This document shows positions 19,204 to 28,623 of a stretch of DNA of 64,000 bases, piece by piece. The DNA is from Noviherbaspirillum pedocola. GTDB lineage: Bacteria; Pseudomonadota; Gammaproteobacteria; Burkholderiales; Burkholderiaceae_D. The notes under the pieces were generated by a model. That model was not told the origin of the DNA. It did not search any database and saw only the letters and a program-made list of their open reading frames with translations. A program made the translations under genes and the position numbers. Position 1 is the stretch's first letter. Every line of letters begins with the position of its first letter. The DNA lies in contig NZ_JAEPBG010000007.1 of assembly GCF_016632335.1 (NCBI RefSeq), positions 62,001 through 126,000 on the forward strand, written 5' to 3'.

Positions 19204-19528
19204 TGTAGTGCTCCCTGGTGGCAAGGGGATAGCCCGCTTAGCGGAACAAGGCTAGCAATCGGCTCATGCATGCGCTGCGGCCGCGGGACGGAAGTCGATG
19301 CATGCGGTCACTACCGCTTTCCGAGGGCGGCCTTTCGAATCGTCGTAGCGCGGAGCTACCAAGCCAGCCTCCGTTCGATTCACGCTGATGCACGCGCATC
19401 GTCCATAAGCACATCCGTCCCGGAAGCCGCATCGGCGTCGTTTCATTACGTTCCACCGTTCGGCGACCTGGCACGCGTCCATATCGGGTTGATGAACACA
19501 TTGAACGCGCGTGCCCGTCGCCGGAACA

Positions 19529-19690
19529 TTACGGCGACGCCGGATCATCCGGGTCCGGGTCGGCCGGCGCTTCGTGGTCCAGTTGTTCTCGGGGAATTTC
19601 CTTGGGCTTCGGTACGCTGGCGGGACGCGTCGGCTCTGGCGCCGGCGCGTTGCTCGGGGTTTGCTCAGGTGGGATATTGGGAGATGTCAT
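19529..19690 (-). CDS. Small Pro-rich protein, 53 residues
   Basis: A short reading frame: ATG at 19690 is preceded by GGAGGAAG at a good distance, and the product is 53 residues with about one third proline (PPEQTPSNAPAPEPTRPA) and an acidic end (DPDPDDPASP). It lies 39 bases after the Cro-like regulator gene on the same strand, so the two are probably in one transcript. No family is recognised; the strong ribosome binding site and clean composition support a real gene. Confidence 0.6.
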   Translation of the reverse strand: MTSPNIPPEQTPSNAPAPEPTRPASVPKPKEIPREQLDHEAPADPDPDDPASP

Positions 19691-19729
19691 CGTTGTCTTC
19701 CTCCTCTGTCGAAAGACGCCGCGTGCCGC

Positions 19730-20053
19730 TTATTGGTTCCCTTCGCTCCCCTCGCCTTCGTCCAGACGCGTACGGCGGCGGCGGTCGCCAAGGATATTGC
19801 GCAGTCCGGTAATGCTGATGTCGGTCATTTCATGCAACCGGATCAGCAATGAGGCATCGACGTCGCGGCGCATCTCGCGCACATCGGCAAGCAGTGCCGG
19901 GTCGACATCGATGGCGCGGGCCAGCGCGGCATCATCTGGCAGATGCAGCTGGTCCAGCACGGAATCAAGCAAATGATTGGAATCGTAACTCCCCAGATCC
20001 ATGAAGTCCGGATCCAGGTCTTGCCTATGGCCGCTCGGCATGTATTCAGCCAT
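19730..20053 (-). CDS. Cro-like helix-turn-helix protein
   Basis: A 107-residue protein. After an acidic N-terminus (residues 1-28) the segment LLDSVLDQLHLPDDAALARAIDVDPALLADVREMRRDVDASLLIRLHEM follows the pattern of a small family, known to me from Burkholderiales, of Cro-type DNA-binding or regulatory proteins; ISITGLRNILGDRR ends the domain. AGGAG lies eight bases before the ATG. A second start two bases out of phase in the leader is ignored. Target genes are unknown; the small Pro-rich gene follows directly. Confidence 0.75.
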   Translation of the reverse strand: MAEYMPSGHRQDLDPDFMDLGSYDSNHLLDSVLDQLHLPDDAALARAIDVDPALLADVREMRRDVDASLLIRLHEMTDISITGLRNILGDRRRRTRLDEGEGSEGNQ

Positions 20054-20165
20054 GTCATGTTCTCCTGCTAACAACGGGATGTTCCACATTGGGGCATCCC
20101 CGGAAAACACAAGCTGCGGCGCAGCATTGCCTTGCCGCATTGCTCTGCAGTATGGCAATTGAGCA

Positions 20166-21977
20166 TCAGCTCTCGGCCCTGGTGCGCGCCGGGCTTGCCG
20201 ATGCCTGCGCATCGCGCGCGAGATTCAGCGCGGAATTGATAATGCCGATATGGCTGAAGGCCTGCGGAAAATTGCCGAGCATGCGGCCTGCGACCGGATC
20301 GTACTGCTCGGAAAGCAGGCCAACGTCGTTGCACAAGGCAAGCAGACGCTCATACAGCGCGCAGGCCTCGTCGCGCCGGCCCAGCAATATCCAGGCATCC
20401 ACCAGCCAGAACGAGCAGATCAGAAAGCGCCCTTCTCCCGGTGGCAAGCGGTCTTCATTACAGCCGCTGATATAGCGCAGCAGCAAGCCGTCATGCATCA
20501 ATTCGCGCTCGATGCGCAGCACGGTGCCGCGCAAGCGCGCATCCTCGGCGGGCAGAAAACCGGTCAGCGCGATCTGCAGCAGACTTGCATCCACATCCTT
20601 CGCACCGTAGTACTGCACGAAGCTGTTCGATGCGGCATCAAACCCTTCGCGGCAGACCTGCGCATGAATTTCATCGGCAATGCTGCGGCAACGCCGCGCC
20701 AGCTCCGCGCCGATCTCATCCTTCCTGTGCTCGGCGAACCAGCGCGCATAGCGATCGAACGCGGCCCAGGCCATGACCTTGGAATGCACATAATGGCGCG
20801 GCTCGCCGCGCACTTCCCAGATGCCGTGGTCCGGCTCGTACCACACTTTTTCCAGAAAATGAATGATCTCGCGCGAGATCGCGAAGCCGCGGCTATGCGC
20901 CGGCATGCCGCCGCGCAGCGCCTGCGTCATCGCATCGACGACTTCGCCATAGATATCGAGCTGGCGCTGGCCCGCCGCGGCATTGCCTATGCGCACCGGC
21001 CGCGAATGCGCATAGCCATGCAGCCAAGGCAGGTCCATCTCGGGCAGCCGGCGCTCGCCGGAAACGCCGTACATGATCTGCATCTGTTCGGGATTGCCCG
21101 CGATCGAGCGCAGCAGCCAGTCGCGCCAAGCCAGCGCTTCGTCGTAGTAGCCGAGCTTCATGAAGGCCATCAGCGTCATGGTTGCATCGCGCAGCCAGCA
21201 ATAGCGGTAGTCCCAGTTGCGTTCACCGCCGGGCCATTCGGGCAAGGAACTTGTCGGCGCAGCGACGATGCCGCCGGTGGGCCGATAGGTCAGCGCCTTC
21301 ATCGTCAGCAGTGAGCGCTTCACCTGCGCGCCATAGGGTCCCGGCGCGCAGCGGTCGGAAAACGCGCGCCACCAGGCTTCGGTGTCGTCCAGCGCCTCCT
21401 CGACATCGATGGCACCAATCAGCGGCAAGTGCGAAGGCTGATGCTGCATGCAGAAAGCCACGCGTTCGCCGGCGCGCACGGTAAAGCGGCTCTCGGTGTG
21501 CTGGTTCACGCCATGCAATGGCGCGCGGGTACGCAGCACCAGCATCTCGGGGCCGGCCACTGCGGTCAGCGTGTCGCTGGCGACATGCTCGACCCAGGGC
21601 ACGATATGACCGTAGTCGAAGCGCATGATCAGACTCATGGCGAATTCGACTTCGCCCTCCACGCCTTCGACGATGCGCACCACAGCCGGACTGCCGCTGG
21701 TGATCGGCATGAAATCGATCAGCGTGGCGCGCCCGCTCGCACCGGCATATCGCGTTTCCAGAATCATCGTGCCGTCGCGATAGGCGCGGCTGACCTCGCC
21801 TTCCTCAATCGGCGCAATGCGCCAGCGGCCATTCTCGTTATCGCCGAGCAGCGCGGCGAAGGGCGTAGGGGAATCGAAACGCGGCAGGCACAGCCAGTCG
21901 ATCGATCCATCCTTCGCGACCAGCGCAGCGGTCCTGCAGTCGCCCAGCAGGGCATAGTCTTCCAGCGGCTTGGACAT
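20166..21977 (-). CDS. Glycoside hydrolase family 15 protein (glucoamylase/trehalase-like)
   Basis: Cytoplasmic GH15 enzyme of 603 residues that cuts alpha-glucosidic bonds, perhaps in trehalose or short maltooligosaccharides. The N-terminal beta-sandwich begins LEDYALLGDCRTAALVAKDG, typical of bacterial GH15. The (alpha/alpha)6 barrel shows PGGERNWDYRYCWLRDA, WEVRGEPRHYVHSKVMAW (general acid Glu region) and LLSEQYDP (general base Glu region). AAGGA lies before the ATG at 21977. It is 73 bases downstream of the NCS2 permease on the same strand, with no evident link of function. Confidence 0.9.
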   Translation of the reverse strand: MSKPLEDYALLGDCRTAALVAKDGSIDWLCLPRFDSPTPFAALLGDNENGRWRIAPIEEGEVSRAYRDGTMILETRYAGASGRATLIDFMPITSGSPAVVRIVEGVEGEVEFAMSLIMRFDYGHIVPWVEHVASDTLTAVAGPEMLVLRTRAPLHGVNQHTESRFTVRAGERVAFCMQHQPSHLPLIGAIDVEEALDDTEAWWRAFSDRCAPGPYGAQVKRSLLTMKALTYRPTGGIVAAPTSSLPEWPGGERNWDYRYCWLRDATMTLMAFMKLGYYDEALAWRDWLLRSIAGNPEQMQIMYGVSGERRLPEMDLPWLHGYAHSRPVRIGNAAAGQRQLDIYGEVVDAMTQALRGGMPAHSRGFAISREIIHFLEKVWYEPDHGIWEVRGEPRHYVHSKVMAWAAFDRYARWFAEHRKDEIGAELARRCRSIADEIHAQVCREGFDAASNSFVQYYGAKDVDASLLQIALTGFLPAEDARLRGTVLRIERELMHDGLLLRYISGCNEDRLPPGEGRFLICSFWLVDAWILLGRRDEACALYERLLALCNDVGLLSEQYDPVAGRMLGNFPQAFSHIGIINSALNLARDAQASASPARTRAES

Positions 21978-22050
21978 CCGGCATTCCTTCGAGGCAGCAT
22001 CTACTCTCGACCGCTGCGCGACGGTCGAGTTCCATGCCGCTTGCCGGGCA

Positions 22051-23361
22051 TCAGGCGCGCGGTGCGCGCTCGCCAAGGGAAAGCAGCGCGTTCAGAATGA
22101 TCGCGCCGAAGGTCGCGGTGCCGATGCCGCCTAGCGAAAAACCGCCGAGCTTCAGGGTGAAGTCGCCGGCGCCGAGCACCAGGGTGACGGCGGCGACGAT
22201 CAGGTTGCGGTTATCCGAGAAGTCGACACGGTTCTGCACCCAGATGCGCGCGCCGGCCACCGCGATCAGACCGAACACCACGATGGACACGCCGCCCATT
22301 ACCGGGCCCGGTATGGTCTGGATCATCGCGCCGAACTTGGGCGAGAAGCCGAGCACGATCGCCACCAGCGCGGCGACGATGAACACCAGCGTTGAGAAGA
22401 TGCGCGTGACCGCCATCACGCCGATGTTCTCGGCATAGGTGGTCAGGCCAGTGCCGCCGAGGCTGGCCGAGACCATGGTTGCGACACCATCGCCGAGAAA
22501 GGCGCGGCCCATGTAGGCATCGAGGCTCTTGCCGGTCATGGCGCCGACGGCCTTGATATGGCCGAGGTTTTCTGCCACCAGGATGATCGCCACCGGCGCG
22601 ATCAGCGCCATCGCATCGCCGCGGAACACCGGCGACACGAAATGCGGCATGCCGAACCAGGCGGCGTTGGCGACGATGGAGAAGTCGATAGGCTTGCCCA
22701 GCCCGGCGCCGTTGGTGGCAAGCGCGTACAGGAAATAAGCCAGCACCACGCCGATCAGGATCGGCAGGCGCTGCAGCATGCCGCGCGTGAAGACCGCCAC
22801 CGCCGCCACGCACAGTACGGTGACAAGCGCCATCCAGGAATCGAAGGAAGCGCCCGAGACGCTCTTGACCGCGATCGGCGCGAGATTCAGGCCGATGACG
22901 GCGACCACCGCGCCGGTCACCACCGGCGGCATCAGCGCTTCGATCCAGCGCGTGCCGATGCCGATGACGATCAGCCCGATCAGCGCATACACCGCGCCGC
23001 AGGCGATGATGCCGCCCAGGGCCACGCCGAGATTGCCGTTCGGCCCCTGCCCGCCATAGCCCGACACCAGGATCACCAGGCCGATGAAGGCGAAGCTGGA
23101 GCCGAGATAACTCGGCACCCGGCCGCCGACGAAGAGGAAGAACAGAAGCGTGCCGATGCCGGACATGAAGATGGCGAGATTCGGATCGAAACCCATCAGC
23201 AGCGGCGCCAGCACGGTCGAACCGAACATCGCGACCACATGCTGCAAGCCCATCGCGATCGTCTGCGGCCATGGCAGCCGCTCGTCGATGGCGATGATCT
23301 CGCCCTTGTCTTGGTCGACGCGTCCCCTGACGCGCCAGTTCGGGAAATAGCCTTCGGCCAT
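22051..23361 (-). CDS. NCS2-family nucleobase permease (uracil/xanthine type)
   Basis: Inner-membrane nucleobase:cation symporter of 436 residues with fourteen expected helices. Marks of the NCS2/UraA/RutG family are GLQHVVAMFGSTVLAPLL near residue 38, the VAENLGHIKAVGAMTGK motif with its substrate-binding Glu, and TYAENIGVMAVTR with a second conserved Glu. GGAG lies six bases before the start. UraA-type uracil uptake is the most likely role, but the sequence does not separate uracil, thymine and xanthine. Confidence 0.9.
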   Translation of the reverse strand: MAEGYFPNWRVRGRVDQDKGEIIAIDERLPWPQTIAMGLQHVVAMFGSTVLAPLLMGFDPNLAIFMSGIGTLLFFLFVGGRVPSYLGSSFAFIGLVILVSGYGGQGPNGNLGVALGGIIACGAVYALIGLIVIGIGTRWIEALMPPVVTGAVVAVIGLNLAPIAVKSVSGASFDSWMALVTVLCVAAVAVFTRGMLQRLPILIGVVLAYFLYALATNGAGLGKPIDFSIVANAAWFGMPHFVSPVFRGDAMALIAPVAIILVAENLGHIKAVGAMTGKSLDAYMGRAFLGDGVATMVSASLGGTGLTTYAENIGVMAVTRIFSTLVFIVAALVAIVLGFSPKFGAMIQTIPGPVMGGVSIVVFGLIAVAGARIWVQNRVDFSDNRNLIVAAVTLVLGAGDFTLKLGGFSLGGIGTATFGAIILNALLSLGERAPRA

Positions 23362-23694
23362 GACAGCTCCATTGCTCGGTGGTTGATGACGGGCATCAAG
23401 TCTACGTGCTGTGCGAAGGCGGCGGCAATGGCGATGTGATGAAAATTGTAGCGATGCGCCAGCGTGAGGCGAAGGGTTCGGCGCTGTCATGACGGCGGGC
23501 CCCGGGATGGCGCTTTGATGCATGAATACGGTGCGAAAACGGCGATGAAATCGTCATGCGGGTCGACATACCCGTGTGTCAAATCCATCGACCCCGAGCC
23601 CAGGCGGGCATGCGCGCCAGCGAGAACTTGCCACCGGATCGCTGCAACGAAAACAGGACTGAAAGTGTGGCGATGATGGAGGAGAAGTCTCGCG

Positions 23695-23730
23695 AAAAAG
23701 AAAAAGGCCCGAAACGTATCCGAGCCTTTT
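23695..23730 (-). terminator. Rho-independent terminator of tRNA-Ala
   Basis: On the minus strand AAAAGGC (complement of 23724-23730) pairs with GCCTTTT (complement of 23702-23708), followed by a run of T residues. It lies eight bases after the 3' end of tRNA-Ala and fits as its terminator. Confidence 0.8.
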
Positions 23731-23737
23731 CGTATCT

Positions 23738-23813
<76 letters not shown>

Positions 23814-23964
23814 AATAGGGCGCGATTGTAGCGGGATAGCGTCAAGGCTTGCAAGTAGCCGGAACGCAAATCGATGAAATGTTCCTCGCCGCGCTTTCGG
23901 CTAACATGCCGCAGCCGTCGCCGACCTGGCGGCGCGTGATCCCTCTTCTCAACCGCCAAGCACC

Positions 23965-24321
23965 ATGGACATCACCATCTATCACAACCCCGCCTGCGGC
24001 ACTTCCCGCAATACACTCGCCATGATTCGCGCAGCCGGCTTCGAGCCGCGCATCGTCGAGTATCTGAAGACGCCGCCTACGCGCGACGAGCTACGGACAA
24101 TGATCGAAGCCGCCGGCCTCACGGTGCGCGGCGCGCTGCGCGAGAAGGAAGCGCTGTTCCGGGAACTCGGCCTGGATGCGGCCGACGTGAATGACGATGC
24201 GCTGCTCGACGCGATGCTGGCGCACCCGGTGCTGATCAACCGTCCCTTTGTCGTCGCACCTGGCGGAACGCGACTGTGCCGGCCTGCTGAACTGGTGAAG
24301 GAAATCGTTCCCGGAACCTGA
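23965..24321 (+). CDS. arsC: Arsenate reductase, glutaredoxin-dependent (ArsC)
   Basis: Reduces arsenate to arsenite with glutathione/glutaredoxin in the cytoplasm. The 118-residue protein has the thioredoxin-like fold with the catalytic Cys in HNPACGTSRN near the start, and later Arg residues in NRPFVV and GTRLCRP that bind the oxyanion. No arsB, arsR or other resistance gene is near, so it stands alone. Its 3' end overlaps the convergent acyltransferase by 86 bases. Confidence 0.93.
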   Translation: MDITIYHNPACGTSRNTLAMIRAAGFEPRIVEYLKTPPTRDELRTMIEAAGLTVRGALREKEALFRELGLDAADVNDDALLDAMLAHPVLINRPFVVAPGGTRLCRPAELVKEIVPGT

Positions 24322-25447
24322 TCCCTACAGAAGCGCCTGGTTCGCTTGGCACGCGTTGGCTGAGGGCACGGCTGAAGCAGCGCGCAAGCGGCATTTCCAC
24401 CGCACGATGAAACAGCGCGCCTGCGGCAATGCTCGCAGTCCAAGCGCACAGCATGCCAACGGCTTGCGTTGCCGGATCATGCGCCGCGTATCGGAAGAAG
24501 GCGGCGTTGACTACCAGGCTTACCGGGAAGTGCACCAGAAATTCGGCATAGGAAATTCGGCCCGCCACATACAGCGGCGTCAGCCAGCGCGCATGGGGAT
24601 GGGCGATGCGTCCTCCGGTAGCGGCCAAGGCCAGCGCAGTGATAAGCGATAACGCGATGCGAGCGCGGAAATCGATGGCCAGCGCGCCGATGCCGAGCAG
24701 CAGCATCAACGCGAACAGCTTGCGCCGCTCCGCGCCTCGCGCGCGGCTGCACCACCATGCCAGCATGCCCAGGCCATAGCTGCCGAAGAAGTACATGCCC
24801 CAGGCATCCCAGGCGGCGTCGCGATTGAAACCGAGCAGCGAAAGCGCCATGGCCAGACATACCAGCGGCAGCATGGGCTTGCCCAACTGCGCGCGCAGCC
24901 AGCGCAGGCGCGACAGCGCCAGCAGCAGCGTGGCAATGACGAAGAGCTGGAAGTCGATGGCGACATACCAGGCGCCTGCGGAAAGCGATTCATAGCGCAG
25001 CACACCGTGCAGCAGCAGCGCGTGCGCGGCCAGCTGCGACCATCCTGGGGGCGGCGAGATTGAATCGTGAATCATCCACGCCGAGGCCCATGCCGATGCG
25101 CCGACCGCGATCAGCATCGCGACGACGAATGGCGGCGCCAGCTTCTGGTAGCGGCGCACGATGCCCATTCGCAGTCCATGTTGCGCGGCCTCGCCCGCCG
25201 GACACAGGCTTTTCGCGGCGAGGAAGCCGCCAATGACGAGAAAGATTTGCACCGCCATGCGCGCCGGGTCGCCCAGCCAGTTGATTAGGCCTGGCGCCAA
25301 CGGCCGGGCATAGTCCGACATCGGGCCATAGAACGCCAGGTGATGCAGCACGATCAGCTGCGCGGCAATCCCCTTGCAGATGTCGAGTAGGCCGAGATGG
25401 GAGTTGTTGCCGCTTGGCGCGCGTGGCGTCCCCGTTCCGGCGCTCAT
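24236..25447 (-). CDS. Acyltransferase 3 family membrane protein
   Basis: Integral membrane protein of 403 residues that moves an acyl group, often acetyl, to a sugar or glycan. It shows the family start LDICKGIAAQLIVLHHLAFYG with the conserved His pair, FLVIGGFLAAKSL, and about ten membrane helices. AAGGTGG precedes the ATG at 25447; a GTG eighteen bases upstream is the other choice. The last 48 residues are polar and overlap arsC on the other strand, which suggests the native stop may have been lost. Substrate unknown. Confidence 0.85.
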   Translation of the reverse strand: MSAGTGTPRAPSGNNSHLGLLDICKGIAAQLIVLHHLAFYGPMSDYARPLAPGLINWLGDPARMAVQIFLVIGGFLAAKSLCPAGEAAQHGLRMGIVRRYQKLAPPFVVAMLIAVGASAWASAWMIHDSISPPPGWSQLAAHALLLHGVLRYESLSAGAWYVAIDFQLFVIATLLLALSRLRWLRAQLGKPMLPLVCLAMALSLLGFNRDAAWDAWGMYFFGSYGLGMLAWWCSRARGAERRKLFALMLLLGIGALAIDFRARIALSLITALALAATGGRIAHPHARWLTPLYVAGRISYAEFLVHFPVSLVVNAAFFRYAAHDPATQAVGMLCAWTASIAAGALFHRAVEMPLARCFSRALSQRVPSEPGASVGIRFRERFPSPVQQAGTVAFRQVRRQRDG

Positions 25448-25659
25448 GCCGCGCCACCTTGCCACGGTGGCATGGATACGTGCGGGTGACGGAACGAAAG
25501 ACTACGCATGGCGGGACGGCGTCGGAAAGAATGAGAAGGCGCGCATTATGCCTTACCGCAGGGAAAATAGCATTTCGGCAAGGCATGCGCGTACGACGCG
25601 GTCAACGTGGATGAAGAAGACTTTGCTTGCAGCGAATGCTCGAGTACGGGGTTGGAACG

Positions 25660-26106
25660 CTACCAATCCAGCGCCAGCAGCCGCTGCGCCATCCTCGGCC
25701 AGCACTTCGTGCGCACTTCTTCCCTGCTTGCCCAGCAGAAGCCGTCGACCTCGGGTGTCTCCTTGCCGGTGATGTGATGGGTGAAATGGCTGCGGCAGAT
25801 CAGGTGGCCGAGACTATCGAAATCTTCCTTCAGACGAATGCGGTAGAGATGCAGATCCTTGTCGGGACGGTAGGCGAAATGGCCGATTTCCTCGAACAGA
25901 TCTTCGTCGAACTCCAGTCCGGTTTCTTCCCAGAGCTCGCGCCTGGCCGCCTGCAATGTCGTTTCGCCGGGGTCCTGCAAGCCTTTGGGTATGTCCCAAT
26001 GGCTGGTGCCGGTGACATGACAGAGCAGGATGCGCCCGGCACTGTCAATGATCAGGGTGCCGCAGGATACGGCGAGCGGCTTGCGGCGGCGGGGATCGGC
26101 TGTCAT
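25660..26106 (-). CDS. Nudix hydrolase
   Basis: Small soluble hydrolase of 148 residues that cleaves a nucleoside diphosphate linked to another group. The Nudix box is complete: G, five residues, E, seven residues, REL-EETG (GLQDPGETTLQAARRELWEE and on). Nothing shows its substrate. The start was placed at the ATG before TADPRRRK because upstream codons are AT-rich and unlike the rest of the gene. No clear ribosome binding site is seen. Confidence 0.88.
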   Translation of the reverse strand: MTADPRRRKPLAVSCGTLIIDSAGRILLCHVTGTSHWDIPKGLQDPGETTLQAARRELWEETGLEFDEDLFEEIGHFAYRPDKDLHLYRIRLKEDFDSLGHLICRSHFTHHITGKETPEVDGFCWASREEVRTKCWPRMAQRLLALDW

Positions 26107-26589
26107 GGATGAGGGAGTTGTTGCGCTGCCGGTAATCGTAAAACGCGCAGTTACCGAAAAGGAAAGCGACGAGTATAGCTGGAATGCCAAGCGATTTTCT
26201 GTGCGATTATCGGATGTTTGGTACGTATACGTAACGCTATCTGAGAAAAGTACAGCTTTCGCGGCCAAATGTGCATGTTCACAGGTCGGACGCAGTGCAA
26301 GAATGCGGCGAAAAAGCGTGTGACATATTCATCATCCGCGCCCGGTCCGGCGGAGAAGAATGCGCTCTCAAGGCCCTGAGCGGGCTTTAACGACAGGAGA
26401 TTCATTGCTGGCCGTCGCCAAGGACTTCCGCGCCTCAGCAACCCTTGCATTTTCAGTGCATCGCGTCGCGCAGCTCCTTCGGCCAGTCGGGTCGAGCAGC
26501 GCCGCCCGCGCTTCCAGAACTTTCCATTTTTGCCAACGGTATTCCGAGCGCCCCTTTTCAGCCCGGATTGCCGCCCAAGGAGACAAACC
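26107..26589. other. Intergenic region between Nudix and MFS genes
   Basis: No gene is supported here. The part at 26150-26260 is AT-rich compared with the flanks and probably holds the Nudix promoter. A perfect 12-base palindrome TACGTATACGTA at 26222-26233 could bind a regulator. Open frames in this stretch have poor codon use. Confidence 0.5.
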
Positions 26590-27981
26590 ATGGCCAATAC
26601 CACTTCCGAGCTGCCGCGCGGCGATCGCTCCGGCGTCGTCGATGTGCAGGAATTCCTGAACAGCCACCGCTTTTCCGGCTTTCAGTGGACCATCTTCTTT
26701 CTGTGCTTCGTCATCGTGCTGCTTGACGGCTTCGATACCGCGGCAATCGGCTTCATCGCGCCGTCACTGATCAAGGAATGGGGCGTCAGCCGCCCGGCCC
26801 TGGCGCCGGTGCTGTCGGCGGCGCTGTTCGGCCTGGCTGCCGGCGCCCTGCTCTCCGGGCCCCTGGCCGACCGCATCGGCCGCAAGCGGGTGCTGATTGG
26901 CTCCGTGCTGCTGTTTGGTGGCGCATGCGTCTGGTCCGGCTCGGCGGGCAGCCTGTCCGAGCTGACAGTGCTGCGCTTCATCACCGGCCTTGGACTGGGC
27001 GCGGCAATGCCGAACGCGGTGACGCTGATGAGCGAATACTGCCCGGACCGCCAGCGCTCGCTGCTGACCAACGCCATGTTCTGCGGCTTTCCGCTCGGCG
27101 CGGCCTTTGGCGGCTTTCTCGCCGCATGGATGATTCCGCATTGGGGCTGGCGCAGTGTGCTGTATCTGGGCGGCGCCGCGCCGCTGGTTCTGGCGCTGCT
27201 GATGCTGGCGCTGCTGCCGGAATCGGTGCGCTACATGGTGGCGCGCGGCATGCCGGCTGCGCGCATTCGCGCCGCGCTCGAACGCATCTCGCGACGGCCG
27301 CTGCAGGCGCAAACCTTTGTGCTGACCGAAAAGAAGGCTGTTGGTAATGCCGGCAGTGGTGCCGCGCTGGTGCTGTCGCGCGCTTACCTGGTCGGCACGC
27401 TGATGCTGTGGCTCGCGTATTTCATGGGCCTGGTGATTTTCTATGCGCTGATCAACTGGATGCCGGTGTTGTTCAAGGACGCCGGCCTCGATCCGCAGAC
27501 CGCAACGCTGATCGCCGCGCTGTTCCCGCTGGGTGGCGTCGGCGCCGTGTTCTCCGGCTGGCTGATGGACCGCTTCAATGCCAATCTGACGATCGCCATC
27601 GGCTATGTGGCCACCGCGGCCTGCGTTTATGCGATCGGCCAGACCATCGGTTCGGTCGGCCTGTTGATGGTCATGGTCTTCGTCGGCGGCACCATCATGA
27701 ACACCGCGCAATCCTCGATGCCGGCGCTGGCCGCCGCGTTCTACCCGACCCAGGGACGCGCCACCGGCGTGGCATGGATGCTGGGCATCGGCCGCTTCGG
27801 CGGCATCGCCGGCTCCTTCCTGGTCGCGGAACTGACCCGGCGCCAGCTCGGCTTCGGTCACATCTTCGCGGTTGTCGCGGTCGCCGGTCTGGTTTCGGCA
27901 CTGGCGCTGCTGGTCAAGCAATTCCGTCATCCCGAGGATGGCGGAGCGCGGCCGATGGCTGGCGAGGCGTTGGGACATTGA
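26590..27981 (+). CDS. MFS transporter, aromatic acid:H+ symporter (AAHS) type
   Basis: Inner-membrane carrier of 463 residues with twelve helices. LLDGFDTAAIGFIAPSL in the first helix with the Asp residues, and GPLADRIGRKRVLI in loop 2-3, are typical of the AAHS group that takes up 4-hydroxybenzoate, protocatechuate or related aromatic acids (PcaK/BenK). AAGGAG lies before the start. A hydroxycinnamic or benzoic acid is a possible substrate, which would fit the PYP chromophore ligase nearby, but that is inference. Confidence 0.9.
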   Translation: MANTTSELPRGDRSGVVDVQEFLNSHRFSGFQWTIFFLCFVIVLLDGFDTAAIGFIAPSLIKEWGVSRPALAPVLSAALFGLAAGALLSGPLADRIGRKRVLIGSVLLFGGACVWSGSAGSLSELTVLRFITGLGLGAAMPNAVTLMSEYCPDRQRSLLTNAMFCGFPLGAAFGGFLAAWMIPHWGWRSVLYLGGAAPLVLALLMLALLPESVRYMVARGMPAARIRAALERISRRPLQAQTFVLTEKKAVGNAGSGAALVLSRAYLVGTLMLWLAYFMGLVIFYALINWMPVLFKDAGLDPQTATLIAALFPLGGVGAVFSGWLMDRFNANLTIAIGYVATAACVYAIGQTIGSVGLLMVMVFVGGTIMNTAQSSMPALAAAFYPTQGRATGVAWMLGIGRFGGIAGSFLVAELTRRQLGFGHIFAVVAVAGLVSALALLVKQFRHPEDGGARPMAGEALGH

Positions 27982-28077
27982 CGCTTTACAGCCTGCATCA
28001 GGGCGCGCAGCTAGCGCGCCTTTGTCGGAAACGGGGGCGCTTCTCCCTTGCGGGCGGCCTCAGGCTGCCGCTTACCC

Positions 28078-28482
28078 TCAGTCGATGACTTTTCCCCGCG
28101 CCGCCTTTAGCCGCCCGCGCGTTTGCTTGGATTCCAGCCGCTTCTCGCGCGAGGCGCGGGTCGGCCGCGTGGCTCGCCGCACGCGCGGTGGCGCGGCCAC
28201 GCTATCTACCATTTCCTGCAGTCGCCGCAAGGCTTCGGCGCGGTTGCGCTCCTGGCTGCGCTCGGTCTGCGCCTTGATGATCACCACGCCATCATCGCTG
28301 ATGCGGCTGTCGCGCAAGGCGAGCAGCCTTTCCTTGACCGCTTCCGGCAGCGATGACGCATGGATGTCAAAGCGCAGGTGCATCGCGCTCGATACCTTGT
28401 TGACGTTCTGGCCGCCGGCGCCCTGTGCGCGGATCGCGGTAAATTCGACTTCGCTTTCTTGAACCTGGGGCGAATGCAGCAT
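28078..28482 (-). CDS. arfB: Alternative ribosome-rescue factor ArfB (peptidyl-tRNA hydrolase)
   Basis: Release-factor-like protein of 134 residues that frees stalled ribosomes on mRNA without a stop codon. The GGQ catalytic loop is in [19 protein letters not shown]. The C-terminal tail is basic ([27 protein letters not shown]), as required to enter the empty mRNA channel. The start at 28482 matches the family length; no ribosome binding site is evident. The gene is 141 bases downstream of the PYP ligase gene on the same strand. Confidence 0.92.
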   Translation of the reverse strand: MLHSPQVQESEVEFTAIRAQGAGGQNVNKVSSAMHLRFDIHASSLPEAVKERLLALRDSRISDDGVVIIKAQTERSQERNRAEALRRLQEMVDSVAAPPRVRRATRPTRASREKRLESKQTRGRLKAARGKVID

Positions 28483-28623
28483 GGTTGGGTCGGGAAAATT
28501 GTTTGGCGGTTGCGGGAAGGCGCTCAGCACGCATGATGCCATCCGCGCCGCCCTGCCGCAGCAGGCGCACCATGTTGCGCGACGCGAATCAAAGCGCGAC
28601 AGCGCGCGCCCGACTCTTGGGCG

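Noticed and set aside
19238-19548. Two overlapping Cys/Arg-rich frames on the minus strand (87 and 94 residues)
   Set aside because: They overlap each other in different frames, have weak start signals and no known domain; one includes a possible 59-residue protein starting MKRRRCGF, but support is too low to list.
20250-21314. 354-residue open frame opposite the GH15 gene
   Set aside because: Antisense shadow with typical His/Gln/Arg-rich composition.
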